A DNA stretch of 42,729 bases from Streptomyces sp. WAC06614 (GCF_003949795.1 NZ_RPRY01000027.1:1-42729), one strand, 5' to 3'; shown: positions 34,849 to 42,729, counted from the stretch's first letter. Numbers and translations: made by a program. The notes: generated by a model from the letters alone, not told the origin.

Positions 34849-35937
34849 CTACTTCGCGGTGCACCGCGGCAGTGCGCCCGTGTCCCCCTTGCTGATCTTC
34901 TCCAGCGACTGCACGGCGTCCCCGATGGTCTCGACCTTGACCAGGGTCAGGCCGTCCGGCACGTCCTTGGCGGCGGAGGCGCAGTTCTCGGCGGGGGTCA
35001 GGAAGTACTCGGCGCCGGCCGCGCGGGCACCGATCGTCTTCATCTGGATGCCGCCGATCGGGCCGACCTTGCCGTTGTCGTCGATGGTGCCGGTGCCCGC
35101 GATGAACTTCCCGCCGGTCAGGTCCTGCGGGGTCAGCTTGTCGACCAGGCCGAGCGCGAACATCAGGCCGGCGCTCGGGCCGCCGACGTCGGCGAGCTTG
35201 ATCTCGACGGGGAACGGGAAGGTGTGGTCGGTGCCGGCCTTGATGCCGACGATCGCGTGCCCGTCGCCCTCCGCCTTGGCCGTGGTGATCACGACCTTCT
35301 CGCTGCCCTCGGGCTCCTTGCCGGCCTTCTCGGCGGCCTCGGCGTCCTTGGCGGGCACGAGGGTGAACTCGACCGGCTCCCCCGCCTTGTGCTTGGTGAC
35401 CAGCGCGGCCACGTCTCCCGGGACCTTCACCGGGCTGCCGTCGACGGCCTTGATCACGTCACCGGCGTGCAGCTTTCCCTCGGCCGGGGTGCCCTTGACG
35501 ACGGTGGAGACCACGACCCGGGCGGTGACCGGGATACCGAGCTGCTTGAGGGCCGCGACCTTGGCGCTCTCCTGCGACTGGCTGAACTCCTCGGCGTTCT
35601 CCTGCGTGGACTCCGCGTCGGTCTTGCCGTTGGGGTAGAGGTTCTCGTGCGGGACGACGATGTTGTCGCCCGCGAGCCAGCCGTAGACCGCTTCCAGCAG
35701 GTTCATGTCGTAGTCCGCGCCGGTGACCCGGACCGTGGTCATGTTCAGGTGGCCACTGGTCGGGTACGTCTTGCGGTCGGAGATCTGCAGGACCGGCTCG
35801 CCGCGCGACTCACCGAGCGTGTTCACCGTCGGACCGGGGCTCATCTCCGAGTACGGGACCTTGAGGAAGACCCCCGCGCACAGCAGCGCGAACAGCAGGA
35901 GCGTGGAGGCGAGCATCGTCGCGGTGCGGCGTGGCAT
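34849..35937 (-). CDS. Lon-like PDZ serine protease (YlbL type)
   Basis: 362 aa, single N-terminal membrane helix (TMLASTLLLFALLCAGVFL), then a PDZ domain (near GTPAEGKLHAGDVIKAVDGS) and a Lon-type protease domain. Its Ser-Lys dyad is in DVGGPSAGLMFALG (Ser) and GGIQMKTIGARAAGA (Lys). The active site faces outside the cytoplasm. ATG at 35937. It is convergent with PPA1309, with 18 bases between stops. Substrates unknown in Streptomyces; a relative degrades sporulation or membrane proteins in Bacillus. Confidence 0.9.
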   Translation of the reverse strand: MPRRTATMLASTLLLFALLCAGVFLKVPYSEMSPGPTVNTLGESRGEPVLQISDRKTYPTSGHLNMTTVRVTGADYDMNLLEAVYGWLAGDNIVVPHENLYPNGKTDAESTQENAEEFSQSQESAKVAALKQLGIPVTARVVVSTVVKGTPAEGKLHAGDVIKAVDGSPVKVPGDVAALVTKHKAGEPVEFTLVPAKDAEAAEKAGKEPEGSEKVVITTAKAEGDGHAIVGIKAGTDHTFPFPVEIKLADVGGPSAGLMFALGLVDKLTPQDLTGGKFIAGTGTIDDNGKVGPIGGIQMKTIGARAAGAEYFLTPAENCASAAKDVPDGLTLVKVETIGDAVQSLEKISKGDTGALPRCTAK

Positions 35938-36035
35938 GGCTCGACAGTACGGGACGCCCCGGGAGGCCTGCCGCCGGGGCCGGTCCGTACGGGCAGCGGG
36001 CGGGGCAGGAGCGGCGTCGTCGTCGGAGGGCGTCG

Positions 36036-36230
36036 TCAGACGGTGTCGGAAGCGGAGTGCGCCGCCTGGCGGTGGTCCCGTCCGTTGCGGTCCATGGCCT
36101 CACGGAACCGTGCGTAGCCGGCGAGCTCGGATATGTCGCCCTGCGTCCTGTCGCGGGCCGCCCAGCTGCCCCATATCGCCGCCCCGATCGCGGCGAAAAG
36201 CGGAATGAGCAACCACGCCAGAGACCCCAT
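36036..36230 (-). CDS. Small single-pass membrane protein
   Basis: 64 aa. One hydrophobic helix at the N-terminus (WLLIPLFAAIGAAIWGSW) is followed by a charged tail (RDRTQGDISELAGYARFREA). ATG at 36230 is chosen because AGGAGG lies about 7 bases upstream. It is 98 bases upstream of ylbL in the same direction and may be co-transcribed. No family recognised beyond similar Streptomyces hypothetical proteins. Confidence 0.75.
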   Translation of the reverse strand: MGSLAWLLIPLFAAIGAAIWGSWAARDRTQGDISELAGYARFREAMDRNGRDHRQAAHSASDTV

Positions 36231-36357
36231 GGCCTGCCTCCTGCCACAGCAACGATGAGTTCGTGACCTCAACGCTCGGGCTCGGGGCCGAGTTACGCAA
36301 ATCGAGGGCGTGTTGGGCGCCCGAACGGCCCCGATCCTCCCCCTTTCGGCCGGTGGC

Positions 36358-36828
36358 TCAGCAGGCGCCGACCCACTCCTCGGTCCCGTCGGAGAACCGC
36401 TGGTGCTTCCAGATCGGCACCTCGTGCTTGAGGTCGTCGATCAGCATCCGGCAGGCCTCGAAGGCCTCGCCGCGGTGCGGGCAGGACACGGCGACGACGA
36501 CGGCCAGGTCGCCGACGGAGAGGTCACCGATGCGGTGCACGGCGGCCAGGGCCCGCACCGGGTACTTCGCCACGACCCGCTCGGCGACGCGGCGCATCTC
36601 GGCCACGGCGGTCGGGTGGCAGGAGTAGCCGAGCGAATCGACGTCCACCCCGCCGTCGTGGTCGCGCACCGTCCCGACGAACAGCGTCGTCCCGCCCGTG
36701 GCGTCGTCGCCGACGGCCTGGAAGACCTCGTCGAGGGACAACGGGGTCTCACGGATCTCCAGCAGCCGAATCGGGTCGGCCGCGGCCTGCTCACCGGGGT
36801 GATCGAAGTGCGGTGCCATACCGTCCAT
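36358..36828 (-). CDS. moaE: Molybdopterin synthase large subunit (MoaE)
   Basis: Catalytic subunit that, with thiocarboxylated MoaD, puts the dithiolene sulfurs into precursor Z to form molybdopterin. 156 aa. Family blocks: GGTTLFVGTVRDHDGG, LGYSCHPTAVAEMRR, VAVSCPHRGEAFEACR and LIDDLKHEVPIWKHQ with the active-site Lys pair. ATG at 36828 has AGGG just upstream; ATG 36819 would also fit. No other moa gene lies nearby. Confidence 0.94.
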   Translation of the reverse strand: MDGMAPHFDHPGEQAAADPIRLLEIRETPLSLDEVFQAVGDDATGGTTLFVGTVRDHDGGVDVDSLGYSCHPTAVAEMRRVAERVVAKYPVRALAAVHRIGDLSVGDLAVVVAVSCPHRGEAFEACRMLIDDLKHEVPIWKHQRFSDGTEEWVGAC

Positions 36829-36930
36829 CGTGCCCTAGCCGCCGCAACGGCGGAATAGCGAGATCACCCGGTCCGGGACGCCCCGGCCTGGAGCCTCCTA
36901 CAGGGCCGAGCCCGGGCCGGAGCCGCGCCA

Positions 36931-36952
36931 TCCGGCCCCGCCGGCGTTCGAG
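36931..36952. repeat. Third copy of the nagB-dasD intergenic repeat core
   Basis: 22 bases are identical to 743-764. It sits in the 194-base gap between moaE and the SDR gene, which also holds tandem GGGTGCGGGGCTCC units (about 36981-37017). No gene is seen in the gap. Confidence 0.75.
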
Positions 36953-37022
36953 CCGCGCGGCCCGGGCCGCAGCCCCGGGGCCGGGTGCGGGGCTCCGGGG
37001 CGGGTGCGGGGCTCCGGCCCCG

Positions 37023-38177
37023 TCACAGGCCTCGGCGGCGCCGGGCGCGCCGGACCACGGCCGCGGCGCCCAGCAGGGCCACGGTGGCCCCGGCCGCCCC
37101 CGCCGCGGTGGCGTCCTTCCGCCCCAGCCGCCGCCCGGCGACCGTGTGCCGCCCGGCCACCTCCTGCAGCAGCTCCGCGAGCACCTCCTCGTTGGTCCAC
37201 CGCGGCCGCCACCCCGCCGCGTGCAGCCGGCTCACGCTGACCACCCACGGGTGCATCGTGTACGCGAGGTCCCCGGCCGGCGACGGCGTCAGGCCGATCC
37301 GGTGCAGCCGGGCGGCCGCGCCCAGCGCGACCGCGGACGGGAGCTCCATGCGGCGGATGCCGCTCAGCTCCTCGACCTCCTCCTGCTCCAGCCACCCCTC
37401 GCAGCCCACCGCCAGCTCGCCGTCGACCTTCTCCAGCGCCGCGTACTCCAGGGCGCTGACCAGGTCCTCCACATGGCAGAACTGCCAGGTCGGCCGGGAC
37501 CCGGCCACCACCAGCAGACGCGGCGACTCGAAGTAGCGGGTCAGCGCGGTGTCCGTGCCGCCGACCAGGACGGCCGGGCGGACCACGGTGACGTTCAGGC
37601 CGGGGTGCGCACGCGGCGCCCGGCGGCCCAGCCGTTCGATCTCCAGCAGGTCACCCACCCCGGTGGCCTCGGCCGTGGCCCGCAGCTCGGAGTCCTCCGA
37701 GAGCGGGATGTCGTTGTCGGGCAGGGCGCCGTAGACCATGGCCGACGTGCACAGCACCACCCGCCGCACCCCGGCGGCCGCGGCGGCGGTGAGCACGGTC
37801 TGGGTACCGCGCACGTTGTACGCCGTACGGGCCGCGGAGTCCGTCTCCAGGTCGAGGTCCAGCGCGAGGTGGACGACCACGTCCGCCCCGCGCAGTTTCT
37901 CGGCGATGGCCGGGTCGCGGACGTCCAGGACGTGCCACTGCGCGGCCGCCGTCTCACCGCGCCGCTCGTCGATCGCGACGACCTGCTTGACCTCGTCGGA
38001 CGCGGCCAGGCGCGCCACGAGGGCGGCGCCGACCCCGGTCGCGGCGCCGGTGACGGCGACGACCGGGCCGCGCGCAGCCTGGTTTCGCGGCTGGCGAACG
38101 CCGTCCTCGCGATCGGGCCGATCGGGGCGGTCATGGGCGTCCTGCGCCGCGTGAACCTGCGGATCTGGGGAACTCAC
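37023..38177 (-). CDS. NAD-dependent epimerase/SDR-family protein
   Basis: 384 aa, extended SDR fold. The nucleotide-binding motif VVAVTGAATGVGAALVARL is at about residues 39-57, with VLDVRDPAI and VVVHLALDLD downstream, then CTSAMVYGALPDND where the usual catalytic Tyr sits. The Lys of YxxxK is not obvious, so catalysis is uncertain. The C-terminus has a short hydrophobic helix (TVALLGAAAVV) and a basic end. GTG at 38177 has GGAG upstream. It is divergent from the DUF2342 gene, with a perfect palindrome at 38206-38227 between them. Confidence 0.85.
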   Translation of the reverse strand: MSSPDPQVHAAQDAHDRPDRPDREDGVRQPRNQAARGPVVAVTGAATGVGAALVARLAASDEVKQVVAIDERRGETAAAQWHVLDVRDPAIAEKLRGADVVVHLALDLDLETDSAARTAYNVRGTQTVLTAAAAAGVRRVVLCTSAMVYGALPDNDIPLSEDSELRATAEATGVGDLLEIERLGRRAPRAHPGLNVTVVRPAVLVGGTDTALTRYFESPRLLVVAGSRPTWQFCHVEDLVSALEYAALEKVDGELAVGCEGWLEQEEVEELSGIRRMELPSAVALGAAARLHRIGLTPSPAGDLAYTMHPWVVSVSRLHAAGWRPRWTNEEVLAELLQEVAGRHTVAGRRLGRKDATAAGAAGATVALLGAAAVVRRARRRRGL

Positions 38178-38205
38178 CAGGCGTCTCCAGCGGTTGTCTT
38201 CAGTA

Positions 38206-38227
38206 GGTACGCGTCGTGACGCGTACC
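38206..38227. promoter_or_regulatory. 22-bp perfect palindrome between divergent SDR and DUF2342 genes
   Basis: GGTACGCGTC and GACGCGTACC are separated by GT only. A 2-base loop is too tight for a good hairpin, so a DNA operator is more likely. It lies 29 bases upstream of the SDR start and 144 bases upstream of the DUF2342 start. Regulator unknown. Confidence 0.65.
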
Positions 38228-38370
38228 GACCAGGTGATGTCCATCCTGCCGCAGCCCAGGAGCCGGTGGAGCACCGAGCCCGGAAGCGGGTGCGGTGTCT
38301 ACGCTGGTGGTGTTGCCAGACCCCACGTCCGCCGGCCCCCGGTCGGCGGCCCTACGAGCCGAGGAACCCC

Positions 38371-39798
38371 GTGAGTGACACCCCATTCGGATTCGGCCTT
38401 CCGCCGGAGGAGCCGGAGCACGGCGACGAGGGCGCGAAGAAGGGCAACCAGGGCGGTGGCCAGGGCGGACCGGGGAATCCGTTCGGCTTCGGTGCGGGAC
38501 TGCCGGGCGGCCCGGAGAACCCCTTCGCCGCCATGTTCGGCTCCATGAACCCCGGTGACCTCGGTGCGGCCTTCCAGCAGCTCGGCCAGATGCTCAGCTA
38601 CGAGGGCGGCCCGGTCAACTGGGACATGGCCAAGGACGTGGCCCGCCGGACGGTGGCCCAGGGCACGGCGGACGGCGTGAAGGACGCCAGCGTGGGCGTC
38701 GCCGAGAAGTCGGCGGTCGAGGAGGCCGTGCGCCTGGCCGACCTGTGGCTGGACGGGGTCACCTCGCTGCCCTCGGGCGCCTCCACCGCCGTGGCGTGGA
38801 GCCGTGCCGAGTGGGTGGAGGCCACCCTTCCGGTGTGGCAGGAGCTCGTCGACCCGGTCGCCGAGCGGGTCGGTGCGGCCATGGGGCAGGTGCTGCCCGA
38901 GGAGATGCAGGCCATGGCGGGCCCGCTGCTCGGCATGATGCGCTCCATGGGCGGGGCGATGTTCGGCCAGCAGATCGGCCAGGCCGTGGGCGTGCTCGCG
39001 GGCGAGGTCGTCGGCTCCACCGATGTCGGCCTGCCGCTCGGCCCGGCCGGCAAGGCGGCGCTGCTGCCGCTGAACATCGAGTCCTTCGGCAAGGACCTGG
39101 GCATCGCCTCGGACGAGGTCCGGCTCTACCTGGCCCTGCGCGAGGCCGCCCACCAGCGGCTCTTCGCCCACGTGCCGTGGCTGCGCTCGCACCTGTTCGG
39201 CGCGGTCGAGGGCTACGCCCGCGGGATCAAGGTCGACACCTCCAAGCTGGAGGACGTGGTCGGCCGGCTCGACCCGACCAACCCGGAGGAGCTGCAGGAG
39301 GCGCTCCAGGGCGGCATGTTCCAGCCGCAGGACACCCCCGAGCAGAAGGCGGCCCTGGCCCGGCTGGAGACGGCGCTCGCGCTGGTCGAGGGCTGGGTGG
39401 ACGCCGTCGTGCACGAGGCCGCCAAGCCGCGGCTGGCCTCGGCGGACGCGCTGCGCGAGACCCTGCGCCGGCGCCGGGCCACCGGCGGCCCGGCCGAGCA
39501 GACCTTCGCCACGCTGATCGGCCTGGAGCTGCGCCCGCGCCGGCTGCGCGACGCCTCGCGGCTGTGGGCCTCGCTCGCGGACGCGCGCGGGGTGGACGGC
39601 CGGGACGCGCTGTGGGAGCACCCGGACATGCTGCCGACGGCGTCCGACCTGGACGACCCGGACGGCTTCGTGCACCGCGAGCAGCTCGACTTCTCCGAGA
39701 TCGACAAGATGCTCGGCGAGGCGGCGCAGCAGCGGGACGACAAGCCCGGGCGCGAGGGCTCCGGGACGGACGAGAGCAAGGGCGACGACGCGAAGTGA
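38371..39798 (+). CDS. DUF2342-family zinc-dependent metalloprotease-like protein
   Basis: 475 aa. A Gly-rich N-terminus (NQGGGQGGPGNPFGFG) of about 60 residues precedes the conserved core VNWDMAKDVARRTVAQGTAD. The family motif LALREAAHQRLFAHVPWLRSH has the EAAH arrangement interpreted as zinc ligands, and WVDAVVHEAAKPRL gives another conserved His. GTG at 38371 has GAGGAAC upstream. The stop overlaps the NUDIX gene start (GTGA). Relatives are called zinc-dependent metalloprotease or coenzyme F420 biosynthesis-associated; the activity is unproven. Confidence 0.85.
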   Translation: MSDTPFGFGLPPEEPEHGDEGAKKGNQGGGQGGPGNPFGFGAGLPGGPENPFAAMFGSMNPGDLGAAFQQLGQMLSYEGGPVNWDMAKDVARRTVAQGTADGVKDASVGVAEKSAVEEAVRLADLWLDGVTSLPSGASTAVAWSRAEWVEATLPVWQELVDPVAERVGAAMGQVLPEEMQAMAGPLLGMMRSMGGAMFGQQIGQAVGVLAGEVVGSTDVGLPLGPAGKAALLPLNIESFGKDLGIASDEVRLYLALREAAHQRLFAHVPWLRSHLFGAVEGYARGIKVDTSKLEDVVGRLDPTNPEELQEALQGGMFQPQDTPEQKAALARLETALALVEGWVDAVVHEAAKPRLASADALRETLRRRRATGGPAEQTFATLIGLELRPRRLRDASRLWASLADARGVDGRDALWEHPDMLPTASDLDDPDGFVHREQLDFSEIDKMLGEAAQQRDDKPGREGSGTDESKGDDAK

Positions 39799-40319
39799 GC
39801 CTGTTCGACGACGCGGTCCACGTGCTGAAGACGTACGAGGGCCAGTCCGACCTGCGTGACCTGTACCTGGAGCACCTCGCGGAGCACCCGGACGGCATGT
39901 ACAAGCCCTGTTCGGCCGGTCACCTCACCAGCAGCGCGCTGGTGATCGACCCGGTGCGGGAGCGGGTGCTGCTGACCCTGCACAAGAAGCTGGGCATGTG
40001 GCTGCAGATGGGCGGCCACTGCGAGGAGGGCGACCCGACCCTGGAGGCGGCGGCGCTGCGCGAGGCCCGGGAGGAGTCCGGGATCGCGCACGGCCTGAGC
40101 CTGCTCCCGGGCGGCCCGGTGCGGCTGGACCGGCACCCGATCCCGGCGCCGTGCCACTGGCACCTGGACGTGCAGTACGCGGCGCTGGCCCCGGCCGAGG
40201 CGGTGGCCGAGATCAGCGACGAGTCCCTGGACCTGCGCTGGTTCCCGTACGCCGAGGTCCCGACCGTGGCCGACGCCTCGGTGGTCCAGCTCCTGGAGGG
40301 GACGCTGGCGCGGCTGTGA
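39795..40319 (+). CDS. NUDIX hydrolase
   Basis: 174 aa. The full Nudix box is present: GHCEEGDPTLEAAALREA then REESG, matching GX5EX7REXXEEXG, with the metal-binding Glu. N-terminal residues (DLRDLYLEHLAEHPDG) extend the fold. GTG at 39795 overlaps the DUF2342 stop, so translation is coupled. Substrate unknown; the lack of an added specificity domain suggests a nucleotide-type substrate. Confidence 0.92.
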   Translation: MSLFDDAVHVLKTYEGQSDLRDLYLEHLAEHPDGMYKPCSAGHLTSSALVIDPVRERVLLTLHKKLGMWLQMGGHCEEGDPTLEAAALREAREESGIAHGLSLLPGGPVRLDRHPIPAPCHWHLDVQYAALAPAEAVAEISDESLDLRWFPYAEVPTVADASVVQLLEGTLARL

Positions 40320-40325
40320 CCCGGT

Positions 40326-40350
40326 GGGGCGGCCCCGACCGGGCCGCCCC
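40326..40350. terminator. Bidirectional terminator between NUDIX and AIM24 genes
   Basis: GGGGCGGCCC (40326-40335) and GGGCCGCCCC (40341-40350) pair around a 5-base loop between convergent genes. Confidence 0.85.
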
Positions 40351-40357
40351 TCAGGGC

Positions 40358-41113
40358 TCAGTTCCAGACGTTGCCGCGGTTCTGGGCGTGGGCGCCGTGC
40401 TGGCCCATGCCGTACTGGGCGGCGATGCCCTGGCCGAGCTGGGCGTTCTGCGGCGGCAGCAGCTCGCTGGGCTGCACCAGGGCGAAGCCCTGGCCGAGGA
40501 AGCTCAGCTCCCAGCCCTCGCCGGTGTTGCCCCGGCGCCGCCAGACGCCGCTGGAGTGCGTCTGGGCCTGCATCTGCACCCGCAGCGAGGTGGACCAGGC
40601 CACGATCGCGTCCGCGTCCACGTTGACGTACTTGTCCGGGGTGATGTGGAGCATCAGCGGCTGGCCCGAGGTCATCAGCGCGACCTTGCCGCGGCCGGTG
40701 ATGTTGAGCTGGTACTTGCCGGAGCCGGAGATCCCGTACTGGCTGTCGACCGCGATGACCTCGGTGTGCAGCGTGGAGTCCATGGCGAGGACGTAGGCGC
40801 TGTCGACCGTGAGGCCTTCCTGCTCGACGTCCATGACGTGGACGTTCTGCGCGAGGTTGGCGAAGTAGATGCTGCCCTGCCCGGAGCAGCGCATCAGGTC
40901 CAGGCCCTCACCGGTGCGGCTGCGGGCGCTGCGCTGGTTGCTGGTCCGGTACTCGCCGTCGAAGTCGATCAGGCCCTGGTAGGCCACCATCGCGCCCTTG
41001 CGGGCGAGGACGTCGTCCGAGCCCTGGAGGGTGACCCGCAGCAGCTGCGGGTTCTGGACGGCGTACCGGTCCTGCGACGGCACCTCGGCGTGGGCGAACA
41101 ATGAGCTCTGCAT
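40358..41113 (-). CDS. AIM24-family protein, third of three
   Basis: 251 aa. AIM24 fold pattern: LRVTLQGSDDVLARKGAMVA, YQGLIDF, GLDLMRCSGQGSIYFAN, VNVDADAIVAWSTSLRVQ, and a Gln/Gly-rich end (LGQGIAAQYGMGQHGAHAQN). No signal peptide or membrane segment. ATG at 41113 has GGGGGGAG upstream and follows its neighbour by 17 bases. AIM24 proteins are beta-rich and linked to mitochondrial structure in fungi; the bacterial role is unknown. Confidence 0.9.
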   Translation of the reverse strand: MQSSLFAHAEVPSQDRYAVQNPQLLRVTLQGSDDVLARKGAMVAYQGLIDFDGEYRTSNQRSARSRTGEGLDLMRCSGQGSIYFANLAQNVHVMDVEQEGLTVDSAYVLAMDSTLHTEVIAVDSQYGISGSGKYQLNITGRGKVALMTSGQPLMLHITPDKYVNVDADAIVAWSTSLRVQMQAQTHSSGVWRRRGNTGEGWELSFLGQGFALVQPSELLPPQNAQLGQGIAAQYGMGQHGAHAQNRGNVWN

Positions 41114-41130
41114 GATGGACGACTCCCCCC

Positions 41131-41820
41131 TCAGCCCCGCGCCCGCAGGCGGTCGGTGCTGTCCTCGCTCGGCTGTACGACGACGATGCCCTGGCCGGAG
41201 AAGGCCATCTGGTAGGCCTCCCCGCTGCCCCGGCCGATCATCGACGAGGCCTTGAAGCTGCGCTTGCCCTTGACCTTGAGGTTCGGCGACCAGGCGACGA
41301 GCGCGTCCGGGTCGACGTAGGTCTCGTCCTCGCCGCGGCCGCAGTCCACCACGATCGGGGTGCCGCGCGAGGTCAGGGCGACCCAGCCGGTCCCGGCGAT
41401 CTGGACGTTGAACAGGCCCTGGCCGGCGAACTTGGCCATGCCCTTGACCCGTTCGACGCCCCACTGGAGGTGGGCGTCGAAGGCGAGCACGTTGGTGCCG
41501 TTGACCGACAGGGCGTCGTTGTTCAGGTTGATCACCACGACGTCGGCGCCGTAGTCGGCGAGGTAGAGCAGGCCGTCGCCGGAGCACTTCATCAGCGGTG
41601 CGCCCTCGCCGGTGAGCCACTGCGAGGCCATCTGGCGGACGGCGGGCGGGTTGGGCTCGTACTGCACGAAGCCCTCGTACGCGACCATCGAGCCGGTGCG
41701 GGCGAACAGGTCGTGGCCGCTCTGCATGGCGACCTTGAGCATGGCCCGGCCGTGGTTCTCCATGCGGGCCGTGACGGGGGTCGGGGCGTAGCCCGCGAGC
41801 TGCTGGTTCATGGCGTTCAT
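41131..41820 (-). CDS. AIM24-family protein, second of three
   Basis: 229 aa, the shortest paralogue. It shares the ARTGSMVAYEGFVQYE, GAPLMKCSGDGLLYLAD, VDPDALVAWSPNLKV and GIVVVQPSE blocks with its neighbours. ATG at 41820 has GAGGGAG about 8 bases upstream; ATG 41811 is also possible. It lies 11 bases after the upstream AIM24 gene, so the three form one operon. Confidence 0.9.
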   Translation of the reverse strand: MNAMNQQLAGYAPTPVTARMENHGRAMLKVAMQSGHDLFARTGSMVAYEGFVQYEPNPPAVRQMASQWLTGEGAPLMKCSGDGLLYLADYGADVVVINLNNDALSVNGTNVLAFDAHLQWGVERVKGMAKFAGQGLFNVQIAGTGWVALTSRGTPIVVDCGRGEDETYVDPDALVAWSPNLKVKGKRSFKASSMIGRGSGEAYQMAFSGQGIVVVQPSEDSTDRLRARG

Positions 41821-41831
41821 GACGGGCTCCC

Positions 41832-42729
41832 TCAGACCTCGTAGGGCTGGACGACGATGAAGTTGCCGGGGGCGCCCCGGAACTGGAGGTTCACGGTCTC
41901 GCCGCTGTGGCCGGGGTAGGCGTTGCGGCGCAGCCGGACCTGGCTGGAGATGATCACCTGCGAGGCGGCCGACCAGGCGACGATGGCGTTGCTGTCGGCG
42001 AAGGTGGTCGGGGTGACCGGCAGGACGACCGGGACGCCGTGCGTCTTGACCACGACCGTGCCGGTGCCCTGGAACTGCATGGTGAACAGGGCCCCGCCGG
42101 GGATGCCGTGGCCCTCGATGCGGCGGACCTCGTGGTGGAGGGACTCGTCGAAGGCGAGGACGTTCTCGGCGGAGACGCAGATGGCGTCGCCCTGGAGCTC
42201 GATGGCGTGCAGGTGCGCGCCGTTCTCGGCGAGGAAGACCTGGCCGCGGCCGGTGCAGCGCATCAGCTGCATCTCCTGGCCGGTGGCGTTGCCGACGATG
42301 CGGCCGGCGAAGCCGGCGCCCTTGTAGCTGAAGTCGACCTTGCCCTGGTAGAGGACCATGCTGCCCTGGCGGGCGAGGACGGGCTGGCCGCCCATCGCCA
42401 GGTCGACGCGCATGAGCTGGGCGTTCTGCGCGGTCCAGCGGGCGCCGGTCGGGGCCTCCTTGTAGAGCTGGAGGGCGGCCGACAGGCCGGGGCCGGCGGC
42501 CGCCGCGGCGGGCTGCTGGCCGTACGGGGCGGGGGCGCCGGGCCCGCCGGGCGGCGGGTAGCCGCCGGGGGCCTGGCCGGGGTACTGGCCCGGCATCTGG
42601 CCGGGGGCCTGAGCGGGGTACTGCCCGGGGGCCTGGCCCGGGACCTGGCCGTAGGAGGGCTGGGCCGGCTGGCCGTAGGGCGCGGGCGGCGGGGTCTGGC
42701 CCGGGACCGGGACCTGGCCGTACGAGGGC
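41832..42729 (-). CDS. AIM24-domain protein with a Pro/Gly/Gln-rich linker, 5' cut off
   Basis: The C-terminal about 215 residues are an AIM24 domain (LMRVDLAMGGQPVLARQGSM, VLYQGKVDFSYKG, EMQLMRCTGRGQVFLAE, SNAIVAWSAASQVII, GNFIVVQPYEV). Upstream, the frame stays open to the window edge as repeats of PGQ, YGQ and PAPYGQP, a disordered linker. Streptomyces AIM24 proteins with such linkers often carry a TerD-type domain N-terminally; that part is outside the window, so this is an expectation, not seen. It is first of the three-gene AIM24 unit. Confidence 0.88.
   Translation of the reverse strand, partial: PSYGQVPVPGQTPPPAPYGQPAQPSYGQVPGQAPGQYPAQAPGQMPGQYPGQAPGGYPPPGGPGAPAPYGQQPAAAAAGPGLSAALQLYKEAPTGARWTAQNAQLMRVDLAMGGQPVLARQGSMVLYQGKVDFSYKGAGFAGRIVGNATGQEMQLMRCTGRGQVFLAENGAHLHAIELQGDAICVSAENVLAFDESLHHEVRRIEGHGIPGGALFTMQFQGTGTVVVKTHGVPVVLPVTPTTFADSNAIVAWSAASQVIISSQVRLRRNAYPGHSGETVNLQFRGAPGNFIVVQPYEV

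Noticed and set aside
36829..37022. Possible small gene in the moaE-SDR gap
   Set aside because: Translations are Pro/Gly/Arg low complexity without a start and ribosome site; the gap is explained by repeats.

Overview
The window is high-GC (clearly above 70%) actinobacterial DNA, almost certainly a Streptomyces chromosome. The evidence is the gene content: a dasABC-dasD-dasR locus, sigR-rsrA, an nrdAB operon behind a cobalamin riboswitch, a UPF0182 protein, a PPA1309-family protein and AIM24 paralogues. The order resembles, from memory, the SCO52xx core region of S. coelicolor. It reads as core chromosome. I see no integrase, transposase, prophage or CRISPR array. I did not find one large new system. 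The most interesting signals are small regulatory structures, a decayed gene, and the AIM24 gene triplet at the right edge.

Layout, left to right. (1) 1-6727, aminosugar use: 3' end of nagB, then on the minus strand dasA (lipoprotein), dasB and dasC (permeases) and dasD (GH3 N-acetylglucosaminidase), with the GntR regulator dasR divergent. Two DasR operators (dre) sit in the dasA promoter. DasABC imports chitobiose, DasD cleaves it, NagB feeds glucosamine-6-P to glycolysis, and DasR controls the set. (2) 6836-9276: cstA and its YbdD partner; then a Uma2-like remnant (9328-9533). (3) 9621-13355: NrdR boxes, cobalamin riboswitch and nrdAB. (4) 13459-18094, minus strand: def, a TPR protein, a pair of membrane HD/HD-GYP proteins. 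(5) 18183-20951, minus strand: rsrA, sigR with a SigR-type autoregulatory promoter, an alpha/beta hydrolase and a SRAP-domain protein. (6) 21002-26642, mostly plus: M50-like peptidase, aroA, rsgA, a SugE-type SMR exporter, a TetR regulator (minus), hisN, a CBS-domain protein.

(7) 26718-28719: katA and a divergent PerR-like Fur regulator, with a palindrome over the katA -35 element. (8) 28844-31215: two identical initiator tRNA genes on either side of a Sel1/TPR-repeat gene. (9) 31245-38177: UPF0182 membrane protein, PPA1309-family protein, Lon-like PDZ protease (YlbL type), a small membrane protein, moaE, and an SDR/epimerase. (10) 38371-42729: a DUF2342 zinc-metalloprotease-like protein coupled to a NUDIX hydrolase, then three consecutive AIM24-family genes, the last cut by the window edge.

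Many pairs are translationally coupled by 4-base ATGA/GTGA overlaps (dasB-dasC, cstA-ybdD, the HD pair, sigR-rsrA, DUF2342-NUDIX). Strong GC-rich hairpins separate most transcription units. The -10 elements of aroA, hisN and the fur-like gene are placed for leaderless transcripts.
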